From NCBI RefSeq assembly GCF_004786095.1, contig NZ_RHPJ01000002.1:310001-374000 (forward strand): a DNA stretch of 64,000 bases, given 5' to 3'. The position numbers and the translations under genes are program-made. The notes below the pieces were generated by a model that was not told the DNA's origin, did no database searches, and saw only the letters and a program-made list of their open reading frames with translations. This DNA is from Serinibacter arcticus. GTDB lineage: Bacteria > Actinomycetota > Actinomycetes > Actinomycetales > Beutenbergiaceae. This document shows positions 33,353 through 41,500 of this stretch, piece after piece (the first letter of the stretch is position 1; the number at the start of each line of letters is the position of its first letter).

Positions 33353-33372
33353 CCGTCGAGGGAGAGCGTCCC

Positions 33373-34356
33373 GTGACCACCGCCCCGCCTCCGCCCGTGC
33401 GGCCGCGTGCTCGGACGCGCCGGGCGACCCTCGCCGCGGCGTGGCGGGCGAGCCCCGTGCGGATGACGTGGCAGCAGTGGCTGGTGGTCGTGATCGCCGT
33501 GGCGGGGGTGGGCGTGCTCGTCTACCCGACGGCGGCGAGCTGGTTCTCCGCCAGGGTCCAGACCGGTCAGGTCGCCAGCTACGCCGAGACCGTCGAGGCG
33601 TTGCCGTCGCGCGAGGCGGAGCAGCTCCTCGCGGAGGCGCACGCCTACAACGACTGGCTGCCGCGGGGCCCGCTGCGCGACCCGTTCCGACCGGACGGCG
33701 TCGTGGAGCAGACAGCCGTCGGTGACTACGTGGCCGACTACTACGCCAAGCTCGCCGTGCCGGGCGTCGAGCCGATGGCGCGGCTGACGATCCCCGACAT
33801 CGGGGTCGATCTCCCGGTGCTGCACGGGACCGACCCGGCCGCCCTGACCCAGGGGGTCGGCCACATCTTCGGATCCTCGCTCCCCGTGGGCGGCGAGAGC
33901 ACCCACGCCGTGCTGACGGCGCACTCCGGCTACGTCAACGCCACCCTCTTCGATGAGCTGCACCGTCTGGTCGTCGGCTCGGAGATCACGATCCACGTGC
34001 TCGGCGAGGCCCTCGTCTACCGCGTGGACCAGATCCTGGAGGTGCTCCCGAACGAGTCCGACAGCCTCCAGGTCGTCGAGGGCGAGGACCTGGTCACGCT
34101 CATCACCTGCACCCCGATCGGTGTGAACACCCACCGGCTGCTGGTGCGCGGCGAGCGGGTCGACGACCCCGAGGTCGTGGAGCGGGCGGCGGCGGTGACC
34201 GCGGCGCCACCGGTCTCGCCGGGGTTCCCGTGGTGGGCGGTCGCGATCCTCGGGACCGGGCTCGCGTCGTACTCGCTGGCCCGACTGGCGACGCCGGCCG
34301 GGGCTCAGGCCGGGGACGCCCCACGGCCCGCCCGCAGGCGGGCCCAGATGCCGTAG
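33373..34356 (+). CDS. Class C (pilus-assembly) sortase
   Basis: A 327-residue membrane transpeptidase. A TM helix (~36-56) and a C-terminal TM helix (~285-305) flank the catalytic domain, the usual class C topology. The lid motif DPF (103-105) is present. The catalytic triad is His184 in LTAHSGY, Cys246 in TLITCTPIG and Arg255 in NTHRLLVRG. It polymerises the LPFTG pilin and probably attaches the tip protein; a separate housekeeping class A/E sortase, not seen here, would anchor the fibre. GAGGGAGAG precedes the GTG. Its 3' end overlaps the convergent DUF4395 gene by 52 bp. Confidence 0.95.
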   Translation: MTTAPPPPVRPRARTRRATLAAAWRASPVRMTWQQWLVVVIAVAGVGVLVYPTAASWFSARVQTGQVASYAETVEALPSREAEQLLAEAHAYNDWLPRGPLRDPFRPDGVVEQTAVGDYVADYYAKLAVPGVEPMARLTIPDIGVDLPVLHGTDPAALTQGVGHIFGSSLPVGGESTHAVLTAHSGYVNATLFDELHRLVVGSEITIHVLGEALVYRVDQILEVLPNESDSLQVVEGEDLVTLITCTPIGVNTHRLLVRGERVDDPEVVERAAAVTAAPPVSPGFPWWAVAILGTGLASYSLARLATPAGAQAGDAPRPARRRAQMP

Positions 34357-34823
34357 ATCTCGCACCCGAGGCAGAAGTCGAACACGGCGTTGAGGAACGC
34401 GGCGACGAAGGCCAAGGCTGCGGCGATCACCAGCGCGTACGGCACGCCGACGAGAGCCAGGACGAGACCCGTCGCGGTGATGACGAAGCCGACGAGCTGC
34501 GCGAACGTCGGCGGGCGGGGATCCTCCCGCTCGGCCGGCGGTCCCAGCCGCGGGGCGACGAGGGCGCGGTAGACCGCTCCCTGCCAGGTCCGCTGGATCC
34601 CGCCGAACGCCCCCAGCGCGAATCCCGCCACGACGACGCCGCCGAGCACCAGACCCGCGGCGCCGTCGCCCAGGACGATGATCGCCAGCAGCAGCACCGC
34701 GGTGAGGGCCGCGCCGAAGCGGGGGCCGCGCGGGTCGATCCCGGCCGGTGTCGCGGGCGATCCGGTGGTCGAGGTGGCGGGGGCCGTGACCGGGGACGGG
34801 TCCTGCGGGGACGAGCTGCTCAT
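34305..34823 (-). CDS. DUF4395 membrane protein
   Basis: A 172-residue protein with four TM helices (AALTAVLLLAIIVLGD, AGLVLGGVVVAGFALG, LVGFVITATGLVLALVG and a fourth near VIAAALAFVAAF) ending in NAVFDFCLGCEIYGIW. The CxxC at the end of the last helix and the neighbouring thioredoxin-like gene, whose stop overlaps this ATG (ATGA), are typical of actinobacterial DUF4395 pairs and suggest transmembrane thiol exchange. The reaction is not proven for the family. Confidence 0.85.
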   Translation of the reverse strand: MSSSSPQDPSPVTAPATSTTGSPATPAGIDPRGPRFGAALTAVLLLAIIVLGDGAAGLVLGGVVVAGFALGAFGGIQRTWQGAVYRALVAPRLGPPAEREDPRPPTFAQLVGFVITATGLVLALVGVPYALVIAAALAFVAAFLNAVFDFCLGCEIYGIWARLRAGRGASPA

Positions 34824-35272
34824 GCGGATGCTCCTGATCGCTGGTCGGCCTCGCGCAGGACGGCCGTGGCTCGGGTGAGGTCGGGCGTGCCGTTGATGCG
34901 CGCGACGAGGATGCCGTCGGGGTCGAAGACGAAGGACGCCGGGGTGCGCCAGACGGACAGCAGCTCGGCGACCTCGGGCCGATGCTCGACGTCGATCTCG
35001 ACGTGGTGCTCCGGCCCGGCGACCCGCTGCCACAGCCGCGCCGTCGCCCGGCACGGGGAGCAGACGGCTGCCGAGATCTGCACGACCGTCACGCCGGCGC
35101 CGCCCGCCCGACCGCGTGCGGCGTCAGGACCCAGCACGTCGCCGAGACGAGGACCGCCCGAACCCACCGCTCGACGCCGACCGTCCCTGGCCCGCAGCAG
35201 CAGACCGACGGCGGTCGCGATCGCGAGCACCACGAGGGCGAGCACGACGCGAGGACCGGTGGACTCCAGCAC
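34820..35272 (-). CDS. Membrane-anchored thioredoxin-like protein
   Basis: A 150-residue protein. GTG 35272 is chosen because TATCGT ends 7 nt upstream and the TM segment VVLALVVLAIATAVGLLL begins at once. The thioredoxin domain has VQISAAVCSPCRAT with the CSPC active site and TPASFVFDPDG with the cis-Pro. It likely faces outward from its N-terminal anchor and exchanges electrons with the coupled DUF4395 protein, whose C-terminal CLGC could be the redox partner. Confidence 0.85.
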   Translation of the reverse strand: MLESTGPRVVLALVVLAIATAVGLLLRARDGRRRAVGSGGPRLGDVLGPDAARGRAGGAGVTVVQISAAVCSPCRATARLWQRVAGPEHHVEIDVEHRPEVAELLSVWRTPASFVFDPDGILVARINGTPDLTRATAVLREADQRSGASA

Positions 35273-35279
35273 GACCGGG

Positions 35280-35285
35280 ACGATA
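35280..35285 (-). promoter_or_regulatory. -10 box (TATCGT) of the thioredoxin/DUF4395 operon
   Basis: TATCGT ends 7 nt before GTG 35272 and decides between several in-frame starts. Confidence 0.55.
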
Positions 35286-35364
35286 CGCGCGCGCCGAGGA
35301 CGCGGCGGGACCTGCGCCGTCGTCCCACATCCTGGTCGCTCGCGATCCCACGCGACGCGCGGCC

Positions 35365-35874
35365 TCAGGCCGAGGTCCGGGCGAGGAGCGCAGCCTCCTC
35401 GGCCCGGTAGGCGGGGGTCATCGGGACGTCGCGCCCCTTGTACCGCCACGCCACCAGCGCCGTGACGTCGAACCGGCGCGCGCACTCGCCGCACGACATC
35501 GGGTGGGCGGGGCGGCGGTGACGCTGTGCCTCGTGCCCGCGCGGGCAGGTGCCGACCCAGTCGTGTGCGGGCGACGCAGAGGTGTGGAGGGAGACCCGAC
35601 CCGTGGCACCGATGCGCTGAGCCGTGCGGCGCCACACCTCGTCGTGCGCGTGCTGGGCGCCGACCATGGCGTGGGCGACCTCGTGCAGCACCGTCTCGAC
35701 GACCTCGGCCTCCGACATCACGGTGACGAGCGGGGCGCTCAGGACGATCGCCCGCCGCTCGTGGCGGCACGCTCCCGCCCGGGTCTTGGCCCTGCTGAAC
35801 TCGACCTTCCAGGCGTCGAGCCCGTGGCGGTGCAGCAGGGTGACGGTGAGTCGCCGAGCCTCGAACAGATTCAT
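35365..35874 (-). CDS. SprT-like zinc metallopeptidase-fold protein
   Basis: A 169-residue protein. TVLHEVAHAMVGAQHAHD contains HExxH (His64, Glu65, His68), the zinc site of the SprT/Spartan fold. The C-terminal half has a zinc-ribbon-like TCPRGHE and SCGECARRF cysteine pair. Related proteins act on DNA-protein crosslinks, but bacterial SprT-like members are mostly uncharacterised. AGGGG lies about 9 nt before ATG 35874, and TACAGT at 35923-35918 is a -10 candidate. The much longer open frame upstream is a non-coding artefact. Confidence 0.88.
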   Translation of the reverse strand: MNLFEARRLTVTLLHRHGLDAWKVEFSRAKTRAGACRHERRAIVLSAPLVTVMSEAEVVETVLHEVAHAMVGAQHAHDEVWRRTAQRIGATGRVSLHTSASPAHDWVGTCPRGHEAQRHRRPAHPMSCGECARRFDVTALVAWRYKGRDVPMTPAYRAEEAALLARTSA

Positions 35875-35946
35875 GGCCTGATCCCCTTCTCGAACGCGTG
35901 TGCGGTGCGATGGTTCGACTGTAGGAGGGGGGTCTGACATCGGGGC

Positions 35947-35952
35947 TACGGT
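35947..35952 (+). promoter_or_regulatory. -10 box (TACGGT) of the small membrane protein at 35959
   Basis: TACGGT ends 6 nt before ATG 35959, favouring this codon over the adjacent GTG at 35956. Confidence 0.5.
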
Positions 35953-35958
35953 GGGGTG

Positions 35959-36240
35959 ATGAGCCAGGACGAGCGCGCCGCCGAGGACCGTGACCGCGAC
36001 GCCGAGCGGGGCGACGGCGAGCAGGTCGACGAGCGGGTCGACGCCTCCCACGACGCCGAGACCCTCGGCTCGCTCGGCCCCGGGCTGAACCAGAACCTGC
36101 TGGGAGCCACGCTGCGCTCGGTCGACTCCGTCGAGGACCTGGGGCAGGACCGCCGCCACGACAGGCTCGCGGCCGGGGTGTCGATCGGGATCTTCGTCGT
36201 GCTGGGCATCGCCCTGGCGCTGTTCCTCGCGCTGCGCTGA
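35959..36240 (+). CDS. Small single-pass membrane protein
   Basis: A 93-residue protein with a highly charged Asp/Glu/Arg-rich N-terminal 60 residues and one C-terminal TM helix (GVSIGIFVVLGIALALFLALR), a tail-anchored layout. No family is recognised. It stands alone between the divergent SprT gene and the glucosidase gene. Confidence 0.65.
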   Translation: MSQDERAAEDRDRDAERGDGEQVDERVDASHDAETLGSLGPGLNQNLLGATLRSVDSVEDLGQDRRHDRLAAGVSIGIFVVLGIALALFLALR

Positions 36241-36297
36241 GGTCGCGCCCGGGCCCTGCCAGGTGCCACGACGAGACCGAGGTGCAAGGATCGGCGG

Positions 36298-38118
36298 ATG
36301 ACCGACACCGCTGACGCCGTCGCCGTTCCCGGGTCCGAGCCGCCCGTGACCCGCCGCGAGCGCCGTCGCTCCGAGGCCGCGGCCCGCCCCTGGTGGCACA
36401 CCGCCGTCGTCTACCAGGTCTATCCGCGTAGCTTCTCCGACTCCGACGGTGACGGGATCGGTGACATCCCGGGCATCACGAGCCGGCTCGACCACCTGGC
36501 CGAGCTCGGCGTCGACGTCATCTGGCTGTCGCCCGTCTACCGCTCGCCGCACGACGACAACGGCTACGACATCTCCGACTACACCGACGTCGACCCCGCG
36601 TTCGGCACGCTCGCCGACCTCGACCACCTCATCGCCGAGGCGGCCGCCCGCGACATCGGCATCGTGATGGACCTCGTGGTCAACCACACCAGCGACGAGC
36701 ACGAGTGGTTCCGGGACAGCCGCTCCAGTGCCGACAGCGCGAAGCGCGACTGGTACTGGTGGCGCCCGGCGCGCCCCGGCACCACCGCCGGCGAGCCCGG
36801 CGCCGAGCCGACCAACTGGGGCTCCTTCTTCTCCGGCAGCGCGTGGCAGCTGGACGAGGCGACCGGTGAGTACTACCTGCACCTGTTCAGTCGCAAGCAG
36901 CCGGACCTGAACTGGGAGAACCCCGAGGTGCGCGGCGAGATCTACGCGATGATGCGCTGGTGGCTGCGGCGCGGCATCGCCGGCTTCCGCATGGACGTCA
37001 TCAACCTCATCTCCAAGCGCCTCGGCGCGGACGGCGTGCCCGGGAGCCTCGCTGACGGCGCCCCGCGCGCGGACGGCTGGGGCAACGGGTTCCCCCAGTA
37101 CGTCGACGGTCCCCGCATGGACGCGTTCCTCGCCGAGATGCACCAGCAGGTCTTCGACGCGTTCCCCGGGACCTACCTCACGGTCGGCGAGACCCCGGGT
37201 GTCACCCTCGAGCAGGCCCGCAGCTACACCGACCCCGCGAACCGCGAGGTCGACATGGTGTTCCAGTTCGAGCACATGGGTCTCGACAGCGGGGTCGGCG
37301 GCAAGTTCGACCCCAAGCCGCTGCACCTGCCCGACCTCAAGGCCAACCTCGCGCGGTGGCAGGACGGTCTGGCGGAGACGGGGTGGAACGCCCTGTACTG
37401 GGACAACCACGACCAGCCGCGCATCGTGAGCCGCTGGGGTGACGACGGCGAGCACCGCGTCGCCAGTGCCAAGACCCTCGCCACCGTGCTCCACCTGCAC
37501 CGCGGCACCCCCTACGTCTACCAGGGCGAGGAGCTCGGCATGCCGAACGCGGGCTTCACCTCGCTCGCGCAGTACCGCGACCTGGAGAGCCTCAACTACG
37601 CAGCCGACGCCGACCGCCTCGGGATCGAGGAGGCCACGCTGCTGCGCGGGCTCGCGGCGCAGAGCCGCGACAACGCGCGTACGCCCGTCCCGTGGGACGC
37701 CTCCCCGAACGCCGGCTTCACCACGGGCGAGCCGTGGATCGACATGACGCCCGGCTGGGAGACCGTCAACGCGCAGGCCGCCCGCGCCGACCAGGGTTCG
37801 GTCTTCCACCACTACCGGCGCCTGGTCGAGCTGCGGCACGCCGATCCGGTGGTGGTCGACGGCGCCTTCGAGCTCCTCGCGCCGGACCACGAGCAGCTGT
37901 GGGCGTTCACGCGCACGACGGCGGACGCGCAGCTCGTCGTCGTCGCGAACCTGTCGGGCGAGGAGCTGGGGTTCGCCATGGCCGAGATCGGGCTCGACGG
38001 CGGAGCGCCCCTGAGCGAGGTCGCCGTCGCGTCCCACGCCGAGGCCTCGCGTCCCGACGGCGAGGGCCGACTCGTGCTGCGGCCGTGGGAGAGCGTGGTG
38101 TTCCGCCGGGCGGTCTGA
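36298..38118 (+). CDS. GH13 alpha-glucosidase / oligo-1,6-glucosidase-like
   Basis: A 606-residue TIM-barrel hydrolase. WWHTAVVYQVYPRSFSDSDG and GDIPGITSRLDHLAELGVD are the GH13 N-terminal signatures. GFRMDVI holds nucleophile Asp233, VGETPG acid Glu298, and DNHDQPR the third carboxylate Asp372. QVYPRSFSDSDGDGIGD also includes the calcium-site-like loop of the oligosaccharide subfamilies. It likely releases glucose from short alpha-glucosides such as maltose, isomaltose or sucrose; no secretion signal is present, so it is intracellular. AAGGAT ends 6 nt before ATG 36298. No sugar transporter is adjacent. Confidence 0.92.
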   Translation: MTDTADAVAVPGSEPPVTRRERRRSEAAARPWWHTAVVYQVYPRSFSDSDGDGIGDIPGITSRLDHLAELGVDVIWLSPVYRSPHDDNGYDISDYTDVDPAFGTLADLDHLIAEAAARDIGIVMDLVVNHTSDEHEWFRDSRSSADSAKRDWYWWRPARPGTTAGEPGAEPTNWGSFFSGSAWQLDEATGEYYLHLFSRKQPDLNWENPEVRGEIYAMMRWWLRRGIAGFRMDVINLISKRLGADGVPGSLADGAPRADGWGNGFPQYVDGPRMDAFLAEMHQQVFDAFPGTYLTVGETPGVTLEQARSYTDPANREVDMVFQFEHMGLDSGVGGKFDPKPLHLPDLKANLARWQDGLAETGWNALYWDNHDQPRIVSRWGDDGEHRVASAKTLATVLHLHRGTPYVYQGEELGMPNAGFTSLAQYRDLESLNYAADADRLGIEEATLLRGLAAQSRDNARTPVPWDASPNAGFTTGEPWIDMTPGWETVNAQAARADQGSVFHHYRRLVELRHADPVVVDGAFELLAPDHEQLWAFTRTTADAQLVVVANLSGEELGFAMAEIGLDGGAPLSEVAVASHAEASRPDGEGRLVLRPWESVVFRRAV

Positions 38119-38154
38119 TCGTCGCGACTCCTGCCACCGCGCGGCGGGCGGGCC

Positions 38155-38160
38155 TATGCT
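38155..38160 (+). promoter_or_regulatory. -10 box (TATGCT) of the antitoxin-like gene
   Basis: TATGCT lies about 80 nt before the start at 38242, leaving a leader of about 75 nt with a GGAGGT Shine-Dalgarno (38231-38236). Confidence 0.45.
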
Positions 38161-38241
38161 CGCCGTGTCGTGCGGCTCACCGGAGCCCGGGCGGTGCACA
38201 GCCCCGTCCACGTCAGCACGACCCGACACAGGAGGTCCCCG

Positions 38242-38412
38242 ATGGCTCTCGACGACATCATCGCCAAGGCCAAGAACGCTCTGGGCGACGGCAAGGCCGA
38301 CGGCGCGCTCGACAAGGCGGCCGAGCTCATCAAGGGCAAGACGCCGGACAACGTCGACGGCAAGGTCGACCAGGCCGTCGAGGCCGCCAAGAAGTTCCTC
38401 GACAAGAAGTAG
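38242..38412 (+). CDS. Small MT0933-like antitoxin-family protein
   Basis: A 56-residue Lys/Asp/Ala-rich helical protein: MALDDIIAKAKNALGDGKAD then GALDKAAELIKGKTPDN and VDQAVEAAKKFLDKK. Repeated amphipathic heptads with K/D alternation resemble the Rv0909/MT0933 antitoxin family, whose toxin partner in mycobacteria is Rv0910. No toxin gene is adjacent, so a stress- or DNA-associated role is equally possible. GGAGGT lies 6 nt before the ATG. Lys-rich codon use stands out against the Arg-rich neighbourhood. Confidence 0.75.
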   Translation: MALDDIIAKAKNALGDGKADGALDKAAELIKGKTPDNVDGKVDQAVEAAKKFLDKK

Positions 38413-38451
38413 GGCGCTCCCGGCGCCGACGCTCCGTCGACCGCGCCCACC

Positions 38452-38504
38452 GAGCATGCTCCAGGGGTCGTTCTGAGCGTCAGAACGACCCCTGAGGCAT
38501 GCTC
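38452..38504. terminator. Long bidirectional hairpin terminator
   Basis: Arms of 8 and 15 bp (38452-38459 with 38497-38504; 38462-38476 with 38480-38494), a 2-nt internal mismatch and a 3-nt loop give 23 paired bases. It lies between the convergent antitoxin-like and hrpA genes and would stop transcription from both sides. Confidence 0.8.
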
Positions 38505-38520
38505 GGCACGGAGTCCGAGG

Positions 38521-41500
38521 CTAGATCTCCGCGAGCGCCTTGCGGATCCGCTTCGCCGAGACGGGGCCGTCCGTCCCCAGCTGCTGCGCGAACAGCGACA
38601 CGCGCAGCTCCTCGATCTGCCACCGGACCGCCACTGCGCGAGCCTTGCGCGCCGGCGCCAGGCCCGGGGCGTCCACGACGGCGACCGCGTCGGTCAGCTC
38701 CTGCACCTCCCACGCGAGGGTCGCGTCGCGCGCGGGGTTCTCCTGCGCCTTGGTCAGCCGCACGCCGTCGGCCCGCAGGTAGCGCACGAGGTGACGCAGG
38801 CGGTCGGGCGGGGTCGCGGCGACGAAGCCCGCGTGCACGAGCGAGGCGGCGTGCTCGCGGATCTGCTGGAGCGTGGCGAGCAGCGCGATCGACGTCGCGC
38901 CGCGCACGGCCGCCTCGAGCTCGCGGTGCGCGACCAGCGCCTCGACCACGCGCGCGACGACGCCGTAGACGGTGTCCTCGAGCGCCCCGCGGACGTCGGC
39001 GCGGACCGTGCGGTAGGCGACGTCGTCGCGCACCGCACCCAGGTCCACGGCCTGCGTGAGAGCCGAGATCGCAGCCGTCTGCACGTCCCGGACGAGGTCG
39101 GCGGTGCTCCGGTACGGCGAGGACGCGAGCGTCAGCGCCTCGCGCCCGGTCCACCGCGAGGTCACGCGCGACTCGCTCAGCGCGAGATCGCGCAGCAGCA
39201 GCTCCCGCACCCCGGCCGCGTGCGACGCCGGCGCCAGCTCCGCCTGGGACAGCACCCGGAGCGCCACCCGAGCCGCCTTCTTCCCCGACCCGGCCGCCTC
39301 CACCACCAGCGCGGGATACCCGCGCACCTCGAGCCCCCCGACGACGGTCGACACCTCGGACGGAATCACCCGACCGGACAACGACTCCCAGGACGCCACA
39401 TCCTCGACCTCGACAGCCCCAGCCGACGTCAACCCCCCGGCAGAGGTCACCCCGGACCCCCCACTCCCCACCCCAGGTGAGCCGGCGACGCCACCCGAGG
39501 ACGGGACGCCGGGACGTGCGTCGGACGATGGCGGGCCTGGCGGGAGCGACGCGTCGCGCGAGGAACGAGCCGACCCGTCGCGGATGGCGGCCGACGCACG
39601 TCCCGGCGTCTCGACCTCCCCACCCGAAGAGGCCTCCCGCAGCGCCCGCCGCACAGCCGACTGCACAGCCGCCTGCGACTGCACCGCCAACCGCCGCTGC
39701 AGGTACCGCAGGTCGTGCGACTCCTCCAGCACGGCCCCGCGCTCCCCGACGACGCGGAACGTGATCCGCAGGTGCGCCGGCAGCTTGTCGGCGACGTCGG
39801 CGAACGCCTCGGGCGGCACGACGACGTCGCGCACCTCGCGCAGCGCGCGGGCGAACGCGCCGTGGAAGGAGGGGGCGCCGTCGGGCGCGGGGGCGGCGTC
39901 GGCCCACTCCGGCAGGCGGGCGACGGCGGCGGACGCGGTGTCGGGGGCGGGGACGAGCTGCACGCGCACCGGCTTGGGCAAGGCGCGGATGGTCGCCGTC
40001 GCGAGCTCCGGGACGAGGGAGGGCACGAGCCAGTCGAAGCCGTCGGGCCGCACGCGCGGGAGCACGGCGAGGGGGATGTGGACGGTGACGCCGTCGGCGT
40101 CCTGACCGGGGGAGAACTGGTAGGTCAGCGGCAGCTCGATGGAACCGGCGCCGCTCGCACCCGAACCCGGCATCGCCTGGGTCCAGGTCTCGGGCAGGCC
40201 GGACGTGTCGACGTCGGAGGCGCCGGGCGCCAGGAGGTCGAGGGTGTAGGTGAGGAGGTAGGGCGTGTCGCGGCGCGCGTCCTTCCACCAGGCGTCGAAC
40301 GTGCGGGACGTGGCGATGTGCTCGGGCAGGCGGTCGTCGAAGAACTCGACCAGGGCCTCGTCGTCGGCCAGGAGGTCGAGCCGCCGGGTGCGCTCGGCGA
40401 GCTCGGCGGCCTCGGCCCGCAGCTCGCGGTTGCGGGCGACGAAGCGGTGGTGGCTGCTCCACGCGTCGTCGACGAGCGCGTTCCTGATGAACATCTCGCG
40501 GGCCAGCCGGAGGTCGACCTTGGCGTAGGGGACGATGCGGTCGGGCACGAGCGTGACGCCGTAGAGCAGCACCTTCTCGTGGCACATCGCGGCGCCCTGC
40601 TTGCTGGACCAGTAGGGCTCGGAGTGGGTGCGCTTGACGGTCTCCCCTGCCAGCTTCTCGGCCCACTCGGGCTGGATGCGGGCGGCGGTGCGCGCGAACA
40701 GGCGCGAGGTCTCCACGAGCTCGGCCGCCATCACGAACGCGGGGGGCTTGCGCGCGAGCGCGGAACCGGGGAACGGCACGAACCGGGTGCCGCGCGCGCC
40801 GGCGTAGTCGCGCTTGCGATCGTCCCAGCTGCCGATGTGGCTCAGGAGGCCGGCGAGGATCGCCTGGTGCACGCCGTCGGAGTCGACGCGACGGCGTCGC
40901 ACCACGTTTGCCTCCGGCTCGCCGTCGATCCGCACACGGCGGTCGGCGTGCTCCGGATGGATGCCGACGGCGCCGGCCAGCTGCTTGAGCTGACCGTGGA
41001 TGTCCTGCCACTCGCGCACGCGCAGGAAGTGCAGGTACTCGGTGCGGCACAGGCGGCGGAAGGCGCTCGAGCCCATGACGCTCTGCTGGTCGCCGAGGTA
41101 GTCCCACAGCGTCAGGAGCCCGAGGAAGTCGGACGTGACGTCGGAGAACCGGCGGTGGCTCGCGTCGGCCTGCTCCTGCTTGTCGACGGGTCGCTCGCGC
41201 ACGTCCTGCACCGACAGCGCGGCCACGATCACCATCACCTCGCTGACGCACCCGACGCGCTGCGCCTCGATGAGCATCCGCCCGAGCCGCGGGTCGATGG
41301 GGAGCTGCGCGAGCTGGTGCCCCACGTGCGTCAGCCGCACCTCGCGCGCGGCCGGCTGGGGCTCTCCGAGCGGGTTCTCGTCCACCGCGATCGCGCCGAG
41401 CTCGGTGAGCAGGGCGACGCCGTCGCGAATCGCCCGCATCTCCGGCGGCTCCACGAACGGGAAGTCCTCCATGAGCCCGAGACCGAGCTCGGCCATCTGC

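Noticed and set aside
35365-38457. A 1030-codon open frame on the minus strand covering the GH13 gene
   Set aside because: Its sequence over the glucosidase is a high-GC antisense shadow; only the last 169 codons (SprT-like, from 35874) have protein motifs and a ribosome-binding site.
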